A program made the translations under genes and the position numbers. From positions 1-58,262 of the forward strand of contig NZ_JAQFWP010000044.1 of NCBI RefSeq assembly GCF_027706745.1: a stretch of 58,262 nucleotides of DNA, written 5' to 3'. The stretch comes from Nocardiopsis suaedae (GTDB taxonomy: Bacteria > Actinomycetota > Actinomycetes > Streptosporangiales > Streptosporangiaceae). Of the stretch, positions 1 to 8,140 are shown one piece after another; the first letter of the stretch is position 1, and each line of letters begins with the position of its first letter. The notes below the pieces were generated by a model that was not told the origin of the DNA, did not search any database, and was given only the letters and a program-made list of their open reading frames with translations.

Positions 1-566
1 CCCGGGTCGAGGCGCTGGGGCAGGTGGTTGCCGATGCGCTTGAGGGCGCGGTCGGTGGCACCCTCCTGGGCGGCGGTGACCATGATGTGCTCGGCCTTGG
101 ACCGGTAATCGGCCGCGTCCGGGTGCAGTTCGGTGCACCGTCCCGCCACGGCCTTCTCGGACAGGTCCATGATCTGGGCGAGGTGGGCGAAGCCGATCCG
201 CCCCTCCTCGGCCGCCGCGACGGCCTCGGGGTAGTCGTCCAGGTGGTCGGCCACGGTGGTGATCGCTTTGGCCTGGGCGGCCGAGCGGCCGTGCTCGCGC
301 AGGAGCCCGGCCACGGTGGTGTTCCCGGATCCGGCCAGGGCGCCGGTGTGGTTGATGCGGGCGGCCAGGCGGGCCAGGGCCAGGTCCAGCGGGCCGAGCC
401 CGGCGGCCAGCACCGCCACGAGGTCGCCGAGCAGGTGCTGGGCCCCGGACGGGAGGTCCTCGGCAAGGGCCCCGTGGGCCTGGTCGAGCACACCGGCCAG
501 GGCGGTCTGGATGCGCTGGGCGCGCGATCCGGGCGGGGGCCCGCTGGGGTGCTTCTCGCTTGCCAT
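1..566 (-). CDS. DUF222 domain protein, HNH endonuclease family, N-terminal part only
   Basis: The first 188 residues of a protein whose C-terminus lies beyond the left edge; the frame is open from ATG at 566 to base 1. Residues from about 50 onward match the DUF222 (13E12-repeat) region that precedes an HNH nuclease domain in a very abundant actinobacterial family. I see LAARINHTGALAG, AGLLREHGRSAAQAK and HPDAADYRSKAEHIM in the expected order. The HNH zinc and catalytic residues would be off the window, so nuclease activity rests on family membership only. Such genes occur in many copies per genome and their cellular role is unclear. GGGAG lies only one base before the ATG, so the start is not fully certain. 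Confidence 0.75.
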   Translation of the reverse strand, partial: MASEKHPSGPPPGSRAQRIQTALAGVLDQAHGALAEDLPSGAQHLLGDLVAVLAAGLGPLDLALARLAARINHTGALAGSGNTTVAGLLREHGRSAAQAKAITTVADHLDDYPEAVAAAEEGRIGFAHLAQIMDLSEKAVAGRCTELHPDAADYRSKAEHIMVTAAQEGATDRALKRIGNHLPQRLDP

Positions 567-1162
567 GCTCCCAACGTTAGAACAGGGGTACGACAGAACG
601 GGGACGGATCTGGCCCCTGTGGGAAAACCACGGAACCCCAGGTCAGACCCGCCAAGATCATCTCCGGGCAGAGGTCTCGGGTGGCGGCGGGGGCGGGTGC
701 CGCGCGCGGGCGCGCCTACCCGCCCCCGCCGGTCCAGCCCGGCCCATCCCCTCGCCCCTCCGGGGGCATCCCGGGTGGCGGAACCGACGCTTTGAGGCGG
801 ATCGGGTGGCGGATCCGCCACCCAGGACGGGCAGGCCGGAGTATTCATGCCCGGTATGCGCCACTCGTGCAGTCCCTCCTACTGCCTGCGCCCCGGCGGC
901 CCAACGCCCGGCCGGGGCCCGTCAGCGGGGTACCGGCCGAGCCGCCGCCCACCCGCACCGCAAGGGACCCAGCGGACGGCAAGCAGGCCCGGGGAACCAC
1001 CCCGTCCGCGCCGTCGCCGCCCTCCACCTCGCACCCCTGCGGCCCGCCGCCCGGCCAGGGCCCGTCAGCGGGGCACCAGCTCGTCCCGTCGTTGCCGTCC
1101 CTCCCCGGCGTGGGTGCCGGAGGCGCCTCCGTGTGACGAGCCTCTTGCGCCTCCTGGCCGCC
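567..1162. other. Intergenic stretch without a convincing gene
   Basis: About 600 bp of extremely GC-rich sequence. Several open frames cross it, but all are rich in Pro, Arg, Gly and Ala, lack a ribosome site and resemble no family I know. The only structure I see is a 33-bp imperfect direct repeat, listed separately. A poorly conserved gene cannot be excluded. Confidence 0.5.
905..1080. repeat. 33-bp imperfect direct repeat, two copies
   Basis: Copies at 905-937 and 1048-1080 share a core GGGCCCGTCAGCGGGG and differ at three positions. They are 143 bp apart, in a region without a gene. This may be a small tandem duplication; no function is suggested. Confidence 0.6.
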
Positions 1163-1483
1163 TCACCTCCGGGGGACGTTCTCTCCCTGGGGAACCGCCC
1201 AGGTGCGGTCGAAGTCCGGGTGGCCCGCGTAGGCCGACGCCAGGTGCTCCAGCGCCTTCCGCCACGCGTGCAGCGCGCCCCACGAGTCGTCGCTCGCGGG
1301 CGCCCCCCGGCCTCCTATGGCGTCCACCCCCGACCGGTAGGCCCGCACGTACTCGTTCACGATGCGCCGTTTGGCCGCCACGTCCGCGCGGACGCGCCCG
1401 GGGCCGCCGGTGCCGGGGGAGGCGGCGTGCGCGGCCCTCTCGTCCTCGTCCAACCGTGCATAGAGGAACTCGACGATGGTCAC
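1163..1483 (-). CDS. DUF6221-like small protein
   Basis: 106 residues. It begins MTIVEFLYARLDEDER, continues with a segment containing AAKRRIVNEY, and ends with LASAYAGHPDFDRTW. This order (an acidic helix with LDEDER, then AKRRIV, then a YADHPDY-like end) is what I recall of DUF6221, a family of unknown function common in actinomycete genomes and their phages. The start is GTG at 1483, with GGGAG nine bases upstream. A three-codon frame (ATG GTC GCG TGA) overlaps that start by GTGA, perhaps by chance. No operon partner: the upstream neighbour PhzF is divergent. Confidence 0.65.
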   Translation of the reverse strand: MTIVEFLYARLDEDERAAHAASPGTGGPGRVRADVAAKRRIVNEYVRAYRSGVDAIGGRGAPASDDSWGALHAWRKALEHLASAYAGHPDFDRTWAVPQGENVPRR

Positions 1484-1645
1484 GCGACCATGCTCCCTTC
1501 ACCTGCGGCTGCGCCCTCACGCGTCGTATATCACCCGTGCGGGCGCCCAGGGAGGCCCTCGGCGCGGCCGGACACGGACACGCATCAACACCCCCATAAC
1601 CGGACGAAGTTCCGCGCGCCCGAGTGGCGGTGGTTCAATCGTCCT

Positions 1646-2341
1646 GTGGACGACGACACCGCCGCAACCGGAGCCCCGACCGTACACGTCCTGCGCGTTT
1701 TCATCGGGCCCGACGGCGGCGGGGGCAACCCCCTGGGCGTCGTCCTCGACGGCCCCGCGCTCCCCGGGCGGGAGGCGCGCCAGGCCCTGGCGGCGCGGCT
1801 GGGCTTCAGCGAGACCGTGTTCGTCGACGACCCGGACACCGGCGCGGTCGACATCTACACGCCGGGCGTGCGCCTGCCCTTCGCCGGCCACCCCCTGGTG
1901 GGCACCGCCTGGCTGCTGCGCCGGTCCGGCCGCCCCGTGCGGGAGCTGCGCCCCGAGGCGGGCACCGTGCCCGTGCGGGAGGACGCCGACGGCACCGTGT
2001 GGATCCGCGCCCGGCCGGAATGGGCCGCCGGCCGCCGCACCGAGCGGTACCCCTCCGCCGGGGAGCTGGAGGCCCTTCCGGGGCCGCCCGAAGGCGACGG
2101 CTGGCTGTACGCGTGGGCCTGGATCGACGAAGGCCGGGGGCTGGTCCGCGCCCGCGGCTTCCCCCGCCGGGGCGACGTCGTCGAGGACGAGGCGACCGGG
2201 GCCGCCGCCCTGGTCCTCGCCGGTGAACAGGGCCGCCCCCTGGACATCCGCCAGGGCAGGGCCTCCCTCATCCGCACCCGCCCGGCCCCGGAGGGCACCA
2301 TCGACATCGGCGGGGGTGTGGCCGACGGGGGCGCCCTCTGA
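1646..2341 (+). CDS. PhzF-family isomerase-like protein
   Basis: 231 residues, somewhat shorter than the usual 260-300 of the family. Family marks are visible: GNPLGVVLDG near the N-terminus, FSETVFV with the conserved Glu, the YTPGVRLPFAGHPLVGTAW block that builds the active-site floor, and DEATGAAA near residue 180. PhzF proteins are diaminopimelate-epimerase-fold enzymes; only a few act in phenazine synthesis and most have unknown substrates. I chose the GTG at 1646 because similarity begins with HVLRVFIG just after it. The frame stays open far upstream only because of GC bias. It stands alone, 48 kb from the phzCDE genes, so a shared pathway should not be assumed. Confidence 0.8.
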   Translation: MDDDTAATGAPTVHVLRVFIGPDGGGGNPLGVVLDGPALPGREARQALAARLGFSETVFVDDPDTGAVDIYTPGVRLPFAGHPLVGTAWLLRRSGRPVRELRPEAGTVPVREDADGTVWIRARPEWAAGRRTERYPSAGELEALPGPPEGDGWLYAWAWIDEGRGLVRARGFPRRGDVVEDEATGAAALVLAGEQGRPLDIRQGRASLIRTRPAPEGTIDIGGGVADGGAL

Positions 2342-2414
2342 CGCCTCGGCCGGGTGGGCCCCGGCGGTGCGCCGTCGCGCCGCCGGGGCCCACCACCGTC
2401 CTCTGGGCCGGACC

Positions 2415-3800
2415 TCACCCCCAGGCCAGGGCGACGCCCTCGGGGTCCTCCAGCATCGCGCCGATGTCCCGCAGGACCTTGGAGCCGAGCTCGCCGTCGA
2501 CCAGGCGGTGGTCGAAGGACAGGGACAGCGTCGTCACCTTCCGCAGCTTCAGCTTCCCCTTGTGCGCCCAGGGCATGTCGCGGATCTGGCCGAACGCCAG
2601 GATCGCCGCCTCGCCCGGGTTGAGGATGGGCGTGCCCGCGTCGACGCCGAAGACGCCGACGTTGGTGATGGTGATCGTCCCGCCGGTCATGTCCGCCGGG
2701 GACGTCCTGCCCGCCCGCGCCGTCTCGGTCAGCGCCTGCAGGTCCCGCGCCAGCTCGGGCAGCGGCTTGGCGTGCGCGTCCTTGACGTTGGGCACCACCA
2801 GGCCGCGCTCGGTCGCCGCCGCGATCCCCAGGTTCACGTACTTCTTGAGCACGATCTCCTGCGCCTGCTCGTCCCAGGAGGCGTTGACCTCCGGGTGCCG
2901 CCGGACCGCCGTCAGCAGCGCCCGCGCCACCAGCAGCAGCGGCGACACCTTGGTGTCGGCGAACTCGGGCCGCTCGCGCAGCCTCCGCACCGCCTTCATC
3001 ATCCTGGTGACGTCCACCTGCAGGAACTCGGTGACGTGCGGGGCGGTGAACGCGCTGTCCACCATCGCCGCGGCGGTGCGCTTGCGCACCCCCTTGACCG
3101 GGATCCGCTCCTCCAGCGCCGACCGGTCCACCGCCGGGGCGGCGGGTGCCGCTGCCGGTGCCTCCGCCGGGGCGGCGGGGGCACCGGAGGCCGCGGGGGC
3201 GGGGCCCTCGGCGGCGCGCCGCACGTCCTCGCGGGTGACGAGGCCGCCCTCACCGGTGGGCTCCACCGTCCGAAGGTCCACGCCCAGGTCCTTGGCCAGC
3301 TTGCGCACGGGCGGCTTGGTCAGGACGGGGGCCACCGCCTCCTTCTCCCGTGCGGGCTCGGGGGCGGGCGGCTCCTCCACCGCCGTGGCGGGCCCGCTCC
3401 CGTTCGCGGCGGCCGCCGGACGGCGCCGCGGGCGCCGCTTGGTGGAGGCGGCCTTCTCGCCGTACCCGACGAGGGGCTTCTCCTTCTCCTCCCCGGCGTC
3501 CCCGGACGGGGACGCCGACTCCGCGGACCCGGCCGCCTCGCCGCCCCCGCTGCCGTCGTCCACCCGGATGATGGGGCTCCCGACCTCGACCGTGGCCCCG
3601 GCCTCGGCGAGCAGCTCGTGCACCGTGCCCGCGTACGGGCTGGGCAGCTCCACCGCGGCCTTGGCGGTCTCGATCTCGCAGATCATCTGGTTGACCTCGA
3701 CCCGGTCACCGGGCCCGACGTACCACTGCAGGATCTCGGCGTCGACGAGGCCCTCGCCGACGTCGGGCAGCCGGAACTCCTGAATGCCACTGTGCGCCAT
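2415..3800 (-). CDS. 2-oxoacid dehydrogenase E2 (dihydrolipoamide acyltransferase)
   Basis: 461 residues; last gene of an E1-alpha/E1-beta/E2 operon. E2 forms the core of the cytoplasmic branched-chain 2-oxoacid (or pyruvate) dehydrogenase complex and passes the acyl group from its lipoyl arm to CoA. The lipoyl domain spans about 5-80, with Lys47 in EIETAKAAV as the lipoylation site. An Ala/Pro/Glu-rich linker follows, then an E3/E1-binding domain (VRKLAKDLGVDLRTVEPTG) and a C-terminal catalytic domain with SFDHRLVDGE, where His430 and Asp434 are the catalytic pair. A GGAG ribosome site lies in the 20-bp gap after E1-beta. Substrate class cannot be fixed from sequence; the form resembles branched-chain E2 proteins of actinomycetes. 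Confidence 0.93.
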   Translation of the reverse strand: MAHSGIQEFRLPDVGEGLVDAEILQWYVGPGDRVEVNQMICEIETAKAAVELPSPYAGTVHELLAEAGATVEVGSPIIRVDDGSGGGEAAGSAESASPSGDAGEEKEKPLVGYGEKAASTKRRPRRRPAAAANGSGPATAVEEPPAPEPAREKEAVAPVLTKPPVRKLAKDLGVDLRTVEPTGEGGLVTREDVRRAAEGPAPAASGAPAAPAEAPAAAPAAPAVDRSALEERIPVKGVRKRTAAAMVDSAFTAPHVTEFLQVDVTRMMKAVRRLRERPEFADTKVSPLLLVARALLTAVRRHPEVNASWDEQAQEIVLKKYVNLGIAAATERGLVVPNVKDAHAKPLPELARDLQALTETARAGRTSPADMTGGTITITNVGVFGVDAGTPILNPGEAAILAFGQIRDMPWAHKGKLKLRKVTTLSLSFDHRLVDGELGSKVLRDIGAMLEDPEGVALAWG

Positions 3801-3820
3801 GCTCTTCTCCGACTCCCTGC

Positions 3821-4801
3821 TCAGTACGCGAACGCGCGGTCGACCCCGTCCAGCACCCGGTCCAGGTCCGGCAGGTAGTGCTCCTCCAGCCGGGACTGCG
3901 GGTAGGGGGTGTCGAAGGCGGCGACCCGGACCACCGGGGACTCCAGGTGGTAGAAGCACTCCTCGGTGACGCGCGCGGCGATCTCGGCGCCGGGGCCGAG
4001 GCTGAGCGGCGCCTCGTGCGCGATGACCAGGCGGCCGGTGCGGCGCACCGACTCGGTCACCGTCGCGTAGTCGACCGGGCTGATCGAGCGCAGGTCGATG
4101 ACCTCGATGGAGCGCTCCTCGTCGGCCTCCGCCGCCTGCAGGGCGGTCTTGACCATGGGGCCGTAGGCGAGCAGGGTGGCGTCGGTCCCCGGGCGGGCGA
4201 TGCGGGCCCGCCCCATCGGCGCGGCGCTCTCCAGCGCCGCGTCGGTGTCGACTTCGGCCTTCTCGTAGTAGCGGCGCTTGGGCTCCAGGAAGACGACGGG
4301 GTCGTCGCTGCGGATGGCCTGCTGGATCATCCAGTAGGAGTCCACCGCGTTGGCGACGGTGACCACCCGCAGCCCGGCGGTGTGCGCGAAGTAGGCCTCG
4401 GGGGACTCGCTGTGGTGCTCCACCGCGCCGATGCCGCCGCCGTAGGGGATGCGCAGCACGACCGGCACGCTCACCTTGCCCGCCGACCGGCGGCGCAGCT
4501 TCGCGAGCTGGGTGAAGGTCTGGTTGGCGGCGGGGAAGAAGAACCCGTCGAACTGGATCTCGCACACCGGCCGGTACCCGCGCAGGGCCAGGCCGATGGC
4601 GGTGCCCACGATGCCGGACTCGGCCAGCGGGGTGTCGATGACCCGGTCGGCGCCGAAGTCCTTGTGCAGCTGGTCGGTCACCCGGAAGACGCCGCCCAGG
4701 CGGCCCACGTCCTCGCCCATGACCAGGACCTTGGGGTCGGCCTCCATGGCGCGGCGCAGCCCCGCGTTGATGGCCTTGCCGATGGTCAGGTTGGTGCTCA
4801 T
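3821..4801 (-). CDS. 2-oxoacid dehydrogenase E1 component, beta subunit
   Basis: 326 residues, the normal family size. With E1-alpha it forms the thiamine-diphosphate-dependent alpha2beta2 decarboxylase that charges the E2 lipoyl arm. I see the conserved VLVMGEDVGRLGGVFRVT, the LAESGIVGTAIGLALRG block, the central QFDGFFFPAANQ segment, and VRVAAFDTPYPQSRLEEHYLP near the C-terminus. The ATG at 4801 follows the E1-alpha stop by three bases, so the two are translationally coupled; E2 follows after 20 bases. The family name (branched-chain versus pyruvate) is not settled by the sequence. No E3 gene adjoins. Confidence 0.93.
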   Translation of the reverse strand: MSTNLTIGKAINAGLRRAMEADPKVLVMGEDVGRLGGVFRVTDQLHKDFGADRVIDTPLAESGIVGTAIGLALRGYRPVCEIQFDGFFFPAANQTFTQLAKLRRRSAGKVSVPVVLRIPYGGGIGAVEHHSESPEAYFAHTAGLRVVTVANAVDSYWMIQQAIRSDDPVVFLEPKRRYYEKAEVDTDAALESAAPMGRARIARPGTDATLLAYGPMVKTALQAAEADEERSIEVIDLRSISPVDYATVTESVRRTGRLVIAHEAPLSLGPGAEIAARVTEECFYHLESPVVRVAAFDTPYPQSRLEEHYLPDLDRVLDGVDRAFAY

Positions 4802-4804
4802 CGG

Positions 4805-5920
4805 TCAGCGACCCCCTTCGGCCCCGGCGTCCTCGAAGGACGCGAGGTAGTCGGCGAAGTCCGCCCGCTGGCGGTCGATGTGGACGTTGGGCTCGGCGTA
4901 GACCTCGTCGAAGATCTCCAGGGGCCCGGGGTCGGGCAGGGCGCGGCACTCGGCGCGCACCTGCTCGCCGATCCGGTCGGCCTCCTCGTCGACGCCCGCG
5001 AAGAACGCCTCGTCGGCCAGGCCCTGCTTCTCCAGGTAGGTCCGCAGCCGCAGGATGGGGTCCTTGCGCTTCCACTCCTCCAGCTCGGCGGAGGCCCGGT
5101 AGCGGGTGGGGTCGTCGTTGGTGGTGTGCGCGCCCATCCGGTAGGTGAACGCCTCGATGAGGGTGGGGCCGTTGCCCTCGCGGGCGTTCTGCAGCGCGGC
5201 CCGGGTCACCGCCAGGGTGGCGAGCACGTCGTTGCCGTCCACCCGGACGCCGGGGAAGCCGAAGCCGGACGCGCGCTTGTAGATCGGCACCCGCGACTGG
5301 CGGTCCAGCGGCTCGGAGATGGCCCACTGGTTGTTCTGGCAGAAGAACACCACCGGGGCGTTGTTCACGGCGGCGTAGTTGAAGGCCTCGTTGGTGTCGC
5401 CCTGGCTGGTGGCGCCGTCGCCGAAGTAGGCGATGACCGCCTCGCCGTCGTCGCCGAGGGCGCCGTCCCGCTGGACGCCCATGGCGTAGCCGGTGGCGTG
5501 CAGCGCCTGGCTGCCGATGACGATGGTGTAGAGCTGGAATCCGTGCTCGTCGGGGTCCCACCCGCCGTTGGTGACGCCCCGGAACATGCCGAGCAGTTCC
5601 CTGGGGGCGATGCCGCGGCACCAGGCGACGCCGTGCTCGCGGTAGGAGGGGAAGGCCATGTCGCCATCGCGCAGGGCGCGGCCGGAGCCGATCTGTGCGG
5701 CCTCCTGCCCCAGCAGCGACGCCCACAGGCCGAGTTCGCCCTGGCGCTGCAGGGCCACCGCCTCGGTGTCCACGCGGCGCACCAGCACCAGGTCGCGGTA
5801 GAGCGACCGGGCCTGGTCGGCGTCGACCTCCAGCGGGTAGTCGGGGTGCGTCACCAGCTCCCCGTCGGGTGTCAGGAGCTGGACGAGCTCCGGTTCGTCG
5901 TGCGCGGTGGTGTCCGACAC
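4805..5920 (-). CDS. 2-oxoacid dehydrogenase E1 component, alpha subunit
   Basis: 371 residues from the GTG at 5920, preceded by GGAG seven bases upstream; an in-frame ATG at 5992 would add 24 Arg/Pro-rich residues and has no ribosome site. The subunit binds thiamine diphosphate through the GDG...N motif seen as YFGDGATSQGDTNEAFNYAA followed by FFCQNNQWAIS. The phosphorylation-loop region (YRMGAHTTNDDPTRY) is also standard. It opens the operon, and a roughly 430-bp region with two inverted repeats precedes it. The complex needs a dihydrolipoamide dehydrogenase (E3) from elsewhere in the genome. Confidence 0.93.
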   Translation of the reverse strand: MSDTTAHDEPELVQLLTPDGELVTHPDYPLEVDADQARSLYRDLVLVRRVDTEAVALQRQGELGLWASLLGQEAAQIGSGRALRDGDMAFPSYREHGVAWCRGIAPRELLGMFRGVTNGGWDPDEHGFQLYTIVIGSQALHATGYAMGVQRDGALGDDGEAVIAYFGDGATSQGDTNEAFNYAAVNNAPVVFFCQNNQWAISEPLDRQSRVPIYKRASGFGFPGVRVDGNDVLATLAVTRAALQNAREGNGPTLIEAFTYRMGAHTTNDDPTRYRASAELEEWKRKDPILRLRTYLEKQGLADEAFFAGVDEEADRIGEQVRAECRALPDPGPLEIFDEVYAEPNVHIDRQRADFADYLASFEDAGAEGGR

Positions 5921-6126
5921 CTGTCGCTCCTCGGGTACGTCGGGGCCGAGCCGCGTGGGTGGACGCCGCCGGCCGGTCCTCCGCCCGCTCACCCGGGGTA
6001 ACGGGTCTGTCGGGCGGCCCTGGGCATATCGTGACAGACCTCACCGTGCCCAGCGCAAGCCCCGGCGCCACCTTTTCGGCTGCGGGCCCATGATCCCCCA
6101 GACCGGGAAAACCGCAACTACCAGGA

Positions 6127-6167
6127 CTTCCTAGGAAGCACAAGGTCGTCCGAAGAAAAATTCGGAC
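6127..6167. promoter_or_regulatory. Two inverted repeats upstream of the E1/E2 operon
   Basis: A perfect 12-bp palindrome CTTCCTAGGAAG (6127-6138) is followed by a 7-bp inverted repeat GTCCGAA/TTCGGAC with a 6-nt A-rich spacer (6148-6167). They lie 207-247 bp before the E1-alpha start. Either could be a repressor site; no regulator is assigned. The second could also form a weak RNA hairpin. Confidence 0.4.
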
Positions 6168-6218
6168 CACCGAGCACCCGCGTCCGCCGCCCGGCGTACC
6201 CCCGGAAAGCACACGGAC

Positions 6219-6247
6219 GGCCGGCCCCCGGGGAGGAGGGACCGGCC
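6219..6247 (-). terminator. Hairpin terminator after the sigma-factor gene
   Basis: GGCCGGCCCC pairs with GGGACCGGCC with one mismatch (10-bp arms) around a 9-nt loop, about 105 bp past the sigma gene stop. There is no clear U tract, as is usual in actinomycetes. Confidence 0.5.
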
Positions 6248-6353
6248 ACGAACACCGCGGATTCGGCTACTCACAGTGATGTTCCTGGGGGGCGACGGTC
6301 ACCGGTGATCACCTGAGGTGAGCGTCGCGGGGGACGGAAAGAGCGCCGGCCGC

Positions 6354-6959
6354 TCAGGCGGCGGCGTGCGCCCCGCGCTCGCGGGCGTAACCGGCGAGCT
6401 GCTCGCGGAGCTGGCGCCGGGCGCGGTGCAGCCGCGACATGACCGTGCCGAGCGGCGTGCCCATGCGCGCGGCGACCTCCTTGTAGGAGAAGCCCTCCAC
6501 GTCGACCAGGTAGACGACCAGGCGGAACTCCTCGGGGAGCGCGGCCAGCGCCGAGCGGATCCCGGAGTCGGGCATGTGGTCGAGCACCTCGGCCTCGGCG
6601 GACCGGGCGCCGGCGGAGGTGTGCGCCTCGGCGGCGGCCAGCTGCCAGTCCTTGATCTCGTCGGTGGAGTCCTGGCGCGGCTCGCGCTGCTTCTTGCGGT
6701 AGCCGTTGATGAAGGTGTTGGTCAGGATGCGGTACAGCCAGGCCCGGAGGTTGGTGCCGGCCTTGAACTGGTGGAAGTTGGCGAAGGCCTTGGCGAAGGT
6801 CTCCTGCACCAGGTCCTCGGCGTCGGCGGCGTTGCGGGTCATCCGCAGCGCCGTCGGGTAGAGCTGCTCCGCGTACGGGGTCACGGCCTCCGCGAAGTCG
6901 AGGGCCGTGTCCTGGTCCTCGGCCTGCGGGGCGGTGCGCTCGAGTTCGATGGTCGTCAA
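6354..6959 (-). CDS. SigR-like ECF RNA polymerase sigma factor
   Basis: 201 residues, closely like Streptomyces SigR, the thiol-oxidative-stress sigma factor. Region 2 is clear ([56 protein letters not shown]), and region 4 has [27 protein letters not shown] and [13 protein letters not shown]. The start is TTG at 6959. Unlike Streptomyces sigR, an in-frame stop at 7023-7025 rules out a long N-terminal isoform. In relatives an RsrA zinc anti-sigma gene follows directly; none is seen here. Upstream lies an 18-bp palindrome. The neighbour purS is divergent. SigR function is an inference from family. Confidence 0.88.
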   Translation of the reverse strand: MTTIELERTAPQAEDQDTALDFAEAVTPYAEQLYPTALRMTRNAADAEDLVQETFAKAFANFHQFKAGTNLRAWLYRILTNTFINGYRKKQREPRQDSTDEIKDWQLAAAEAHTSAGARSAEAEVLDHMPDSGIRSALAALPEEFRLVVYLVDVEGFSYKEVAARMGTPLGTVMSRLHRARRQLREQLAGYARERGAHAAA

Positions 6960-6986
6960 AACTCCCCCTCGGGACGACCGGGTGTC

Positions 6987-7004
6987 CGGTACCGATCGGT
7001 ACCG
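6987..7004. promoter_or_regulatory. 18-bp perfect palindrome upstream of the sigma gene
   Basis: CGGTACCGATCGGTACCG reads the same on both strands and begins 28 bp before the TTG start. Its size and symmetry fit a dimeric repressor operator. It does not match the SigR promoter consensus (GGGAAT, 18 bp, GTT), so it does not by itself show autoregulation. Confidence 0.5.
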
Positions 7005-7224
7005 AACTGTTAGACGCGCACACTAGCGCCGAATGATGACAACCATCCGGGTGATGCGCGTCACGGATCACGTATCGGCCTGGGAATCGGGAATTTCCGG
7101 CGCGGACCTTTACCTTCGGCTCCCGTCCGGGGCGCCCGCGGGGTCCCGCTACCCGTGCGATGCCGCAGGTACCGTACGCTTTCCCTGCTCCCTCGACTCC
7201 ACTCCCAGACCAGCCGGAGGAACC

Positions 7225-7470
7225 GTGGCCCGCGTCATCGTCGACGTCATGCTCAAGCCCGAGATCCTGGACCCGCAGGGCCAGGCGGTCGTGGGGGCCT
7301 GCGGCCGCCTCGGCTTCTCCGGGATCGAGCAGGTCCGCCAGGGCAAGCGCTTCGAGGTGGAGGTCGAGGGCGAGGCCGACGAGGCCCGCCTGGAGGAGGT
7401 CCGCCGCCTGGCCGAGACGCTGCTCGCCAACCCGGTGATCGAGGACTTCGAACTGCGCGTCGCGGAGTAG
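7225..7470 (+). CDS. purS: Phosphoribosylformylglycinamidine synthase subunit PurS
   Basis: 81 residues. PurS is the small scaffold protein that joins PurQ and PurL into the FGAM synthase complex of purine synthesis. The sequence shows the typical opening ARVIVDVMLKPEILDPQGQAV, the GFSGIEQVRQGKRFEVEVEG core, and LANPVIEDFELRV at the end. GTG at 7225 has GGAGG four bases before it. purQ and purL follow on the same strand, but with two other small genes between, a looser order than the usual compact purSQL. Confidence 0.93.
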   Translation: MARVIVDVMLKPEILDPQGQAVVGACGRLGFSGIEQVRQGKRFEVEVEGEADEARLEEVRRLAETLLANPVIEDFELRVAE

Positions 7471-7585
7471 GGTCCGAAAGCTCCCGATTCAGGGATGTCG
7501 GACCCGAACTGCCCGTTTCACCGCCGGGTCCGCGGGCAGCGGTGGGAGTAGCGCCACCGACAGCGGAGCACCCAGGACATCCGGC

Positions 7586-8029
7586 ATGGACGTCGACATC
7601 TCCTTCGCCCTTCCGAGACGGACCTCCTCCGTTTCCGTGATGCGTGACCGGGTCGGCACCGTGCTGCGCACGGCCGGGATCGGCGGGGACCGGGCGTTCC
7701 GCCTGCTCACCGCCGCCTCCGAGGCGTGCGCCAACGCCGTCGAGCACGGAGAGCCCGCCCGCGAGTTCCAGGTGCGGGTGCAGGCCGACGCCCGCCGCTG
7801 CCGCATCGCCGTCAGCCACCGGGGCCGCGGGTTCGTGCCCGTGCCCCGTACGCCCGCGCCCGGAGCCGAATCCGGGCGCGGGCTCCTTCTCATGGACGGC
7901 CTCGTCTCCGACGTGCGGGTGAGCACCCCGCCGCCGGGGCGGCAGGGCCGCACCACCGTGCTGCTCACCGAGGACCTCGGCCCCTGGGGGCGGGACGCGC
8001 CCGGGCCCCGGCTACCGGTAACCTCGTGA
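7586..8029 (+). CDS. RsbW-like ATP-binding protein (HATPase_c_2, GHKL fold)
   Basis: 147 residues with a single GHKL ATPase domain of the anti-sigma-factor-kinase kind. The N box is EACANAVEHG and the G1-type loop is reduced to SHRGRGFVPV, then GRGLLLMDGLVSDV. These small proteins are abundant in actinomycetes; some bind sigma factors or phosphorylate STAS-domain antagonists, most are unstudied. No STAS or sigma partner is adjacent. It sits between purS and purQ with no obvious link to purine synthesis, and a hairpin follows its stop. Confidence 0.8.
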   Translation: MDVDISFALPRRTSSVSVMRDRVGTVLRTAGIGGDRAFRLLTAASEACANAVEHGEPAREFQVRVQADARRCRIAVSHRGRGFVPVPRTPAPGAESGRGLLLMDGLVSDVRVSTPPPGRQGRTTVLLTEDLGPWGRDAPGPRLPVTS

Positions 8030-8032
8030 CGA

Positions 8033-8053
8033 GGGCGCGTCCCCGACGCGCCC
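8033..8053 (+). terminator. Hairpin after the RsbW-like gene
   Basis: GGGCGCGTC pairs perfectly with GACGCGCCC across a 3-nt loop, four bases past the stop codon. It may end transcription between this gene and purQ, or partly attenuate it. Confidence 0.5.
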
Positions 8054-8140
8054 CAGGTCCCGCCCGCCGCGCGGGCACCGGCCGGTCCGTTCGCCGCGCC
8101 GCGAGCCGCGGCGCCTCCACCGACTCATCGGAGAGTGCCC

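Larger units (their letters stand above)
5921..6353. other. Intergenic region upstream of the E1/E2 operon
   Basis: Holds the probable promoter of the dehydrogenase operon and the terminator of the sigma-factor gene; both genes run on the minus strand. I looked here for a zinc-binding anti-sigma gene of the RsrA type (HxxxCxxC) downstream of the sigma gene and found no convincing frame. Palindromes and a terminator are listed separately. Confidence 0.6.

Noticed and set aside
24-1136. Long plus-strand open frame over the left edge
   Set aside because: It is antisense to a frame with clear DUF222 similarity, is rich in Gly/Val/Gln from complementary codon bias, and continues into the gene-free region with no family match.
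806-1645. N-terminal extension of the PhzF protein by 280 residues
   Set aside because: The extra part is Pro/Arg-rich, overlaps the DUF6221-like gene on the other strand, and family similarity starts just after the GTG at 1646.
1646-2341. PhzF as a member of the phzCDE pathway
   Set aside because: It is 48 kb from phzE, in housekeeping surroundings, shorter than true PhzF, and the family is large and mostly unrelated to phenazines.
5921-6353. An RsrA-type anti-sigma gene downstream of the sigma factor
   Set aside because: No frame with the zinc motif HxxxCxxC and helical context exists; the region holds palindromes and a terminator.
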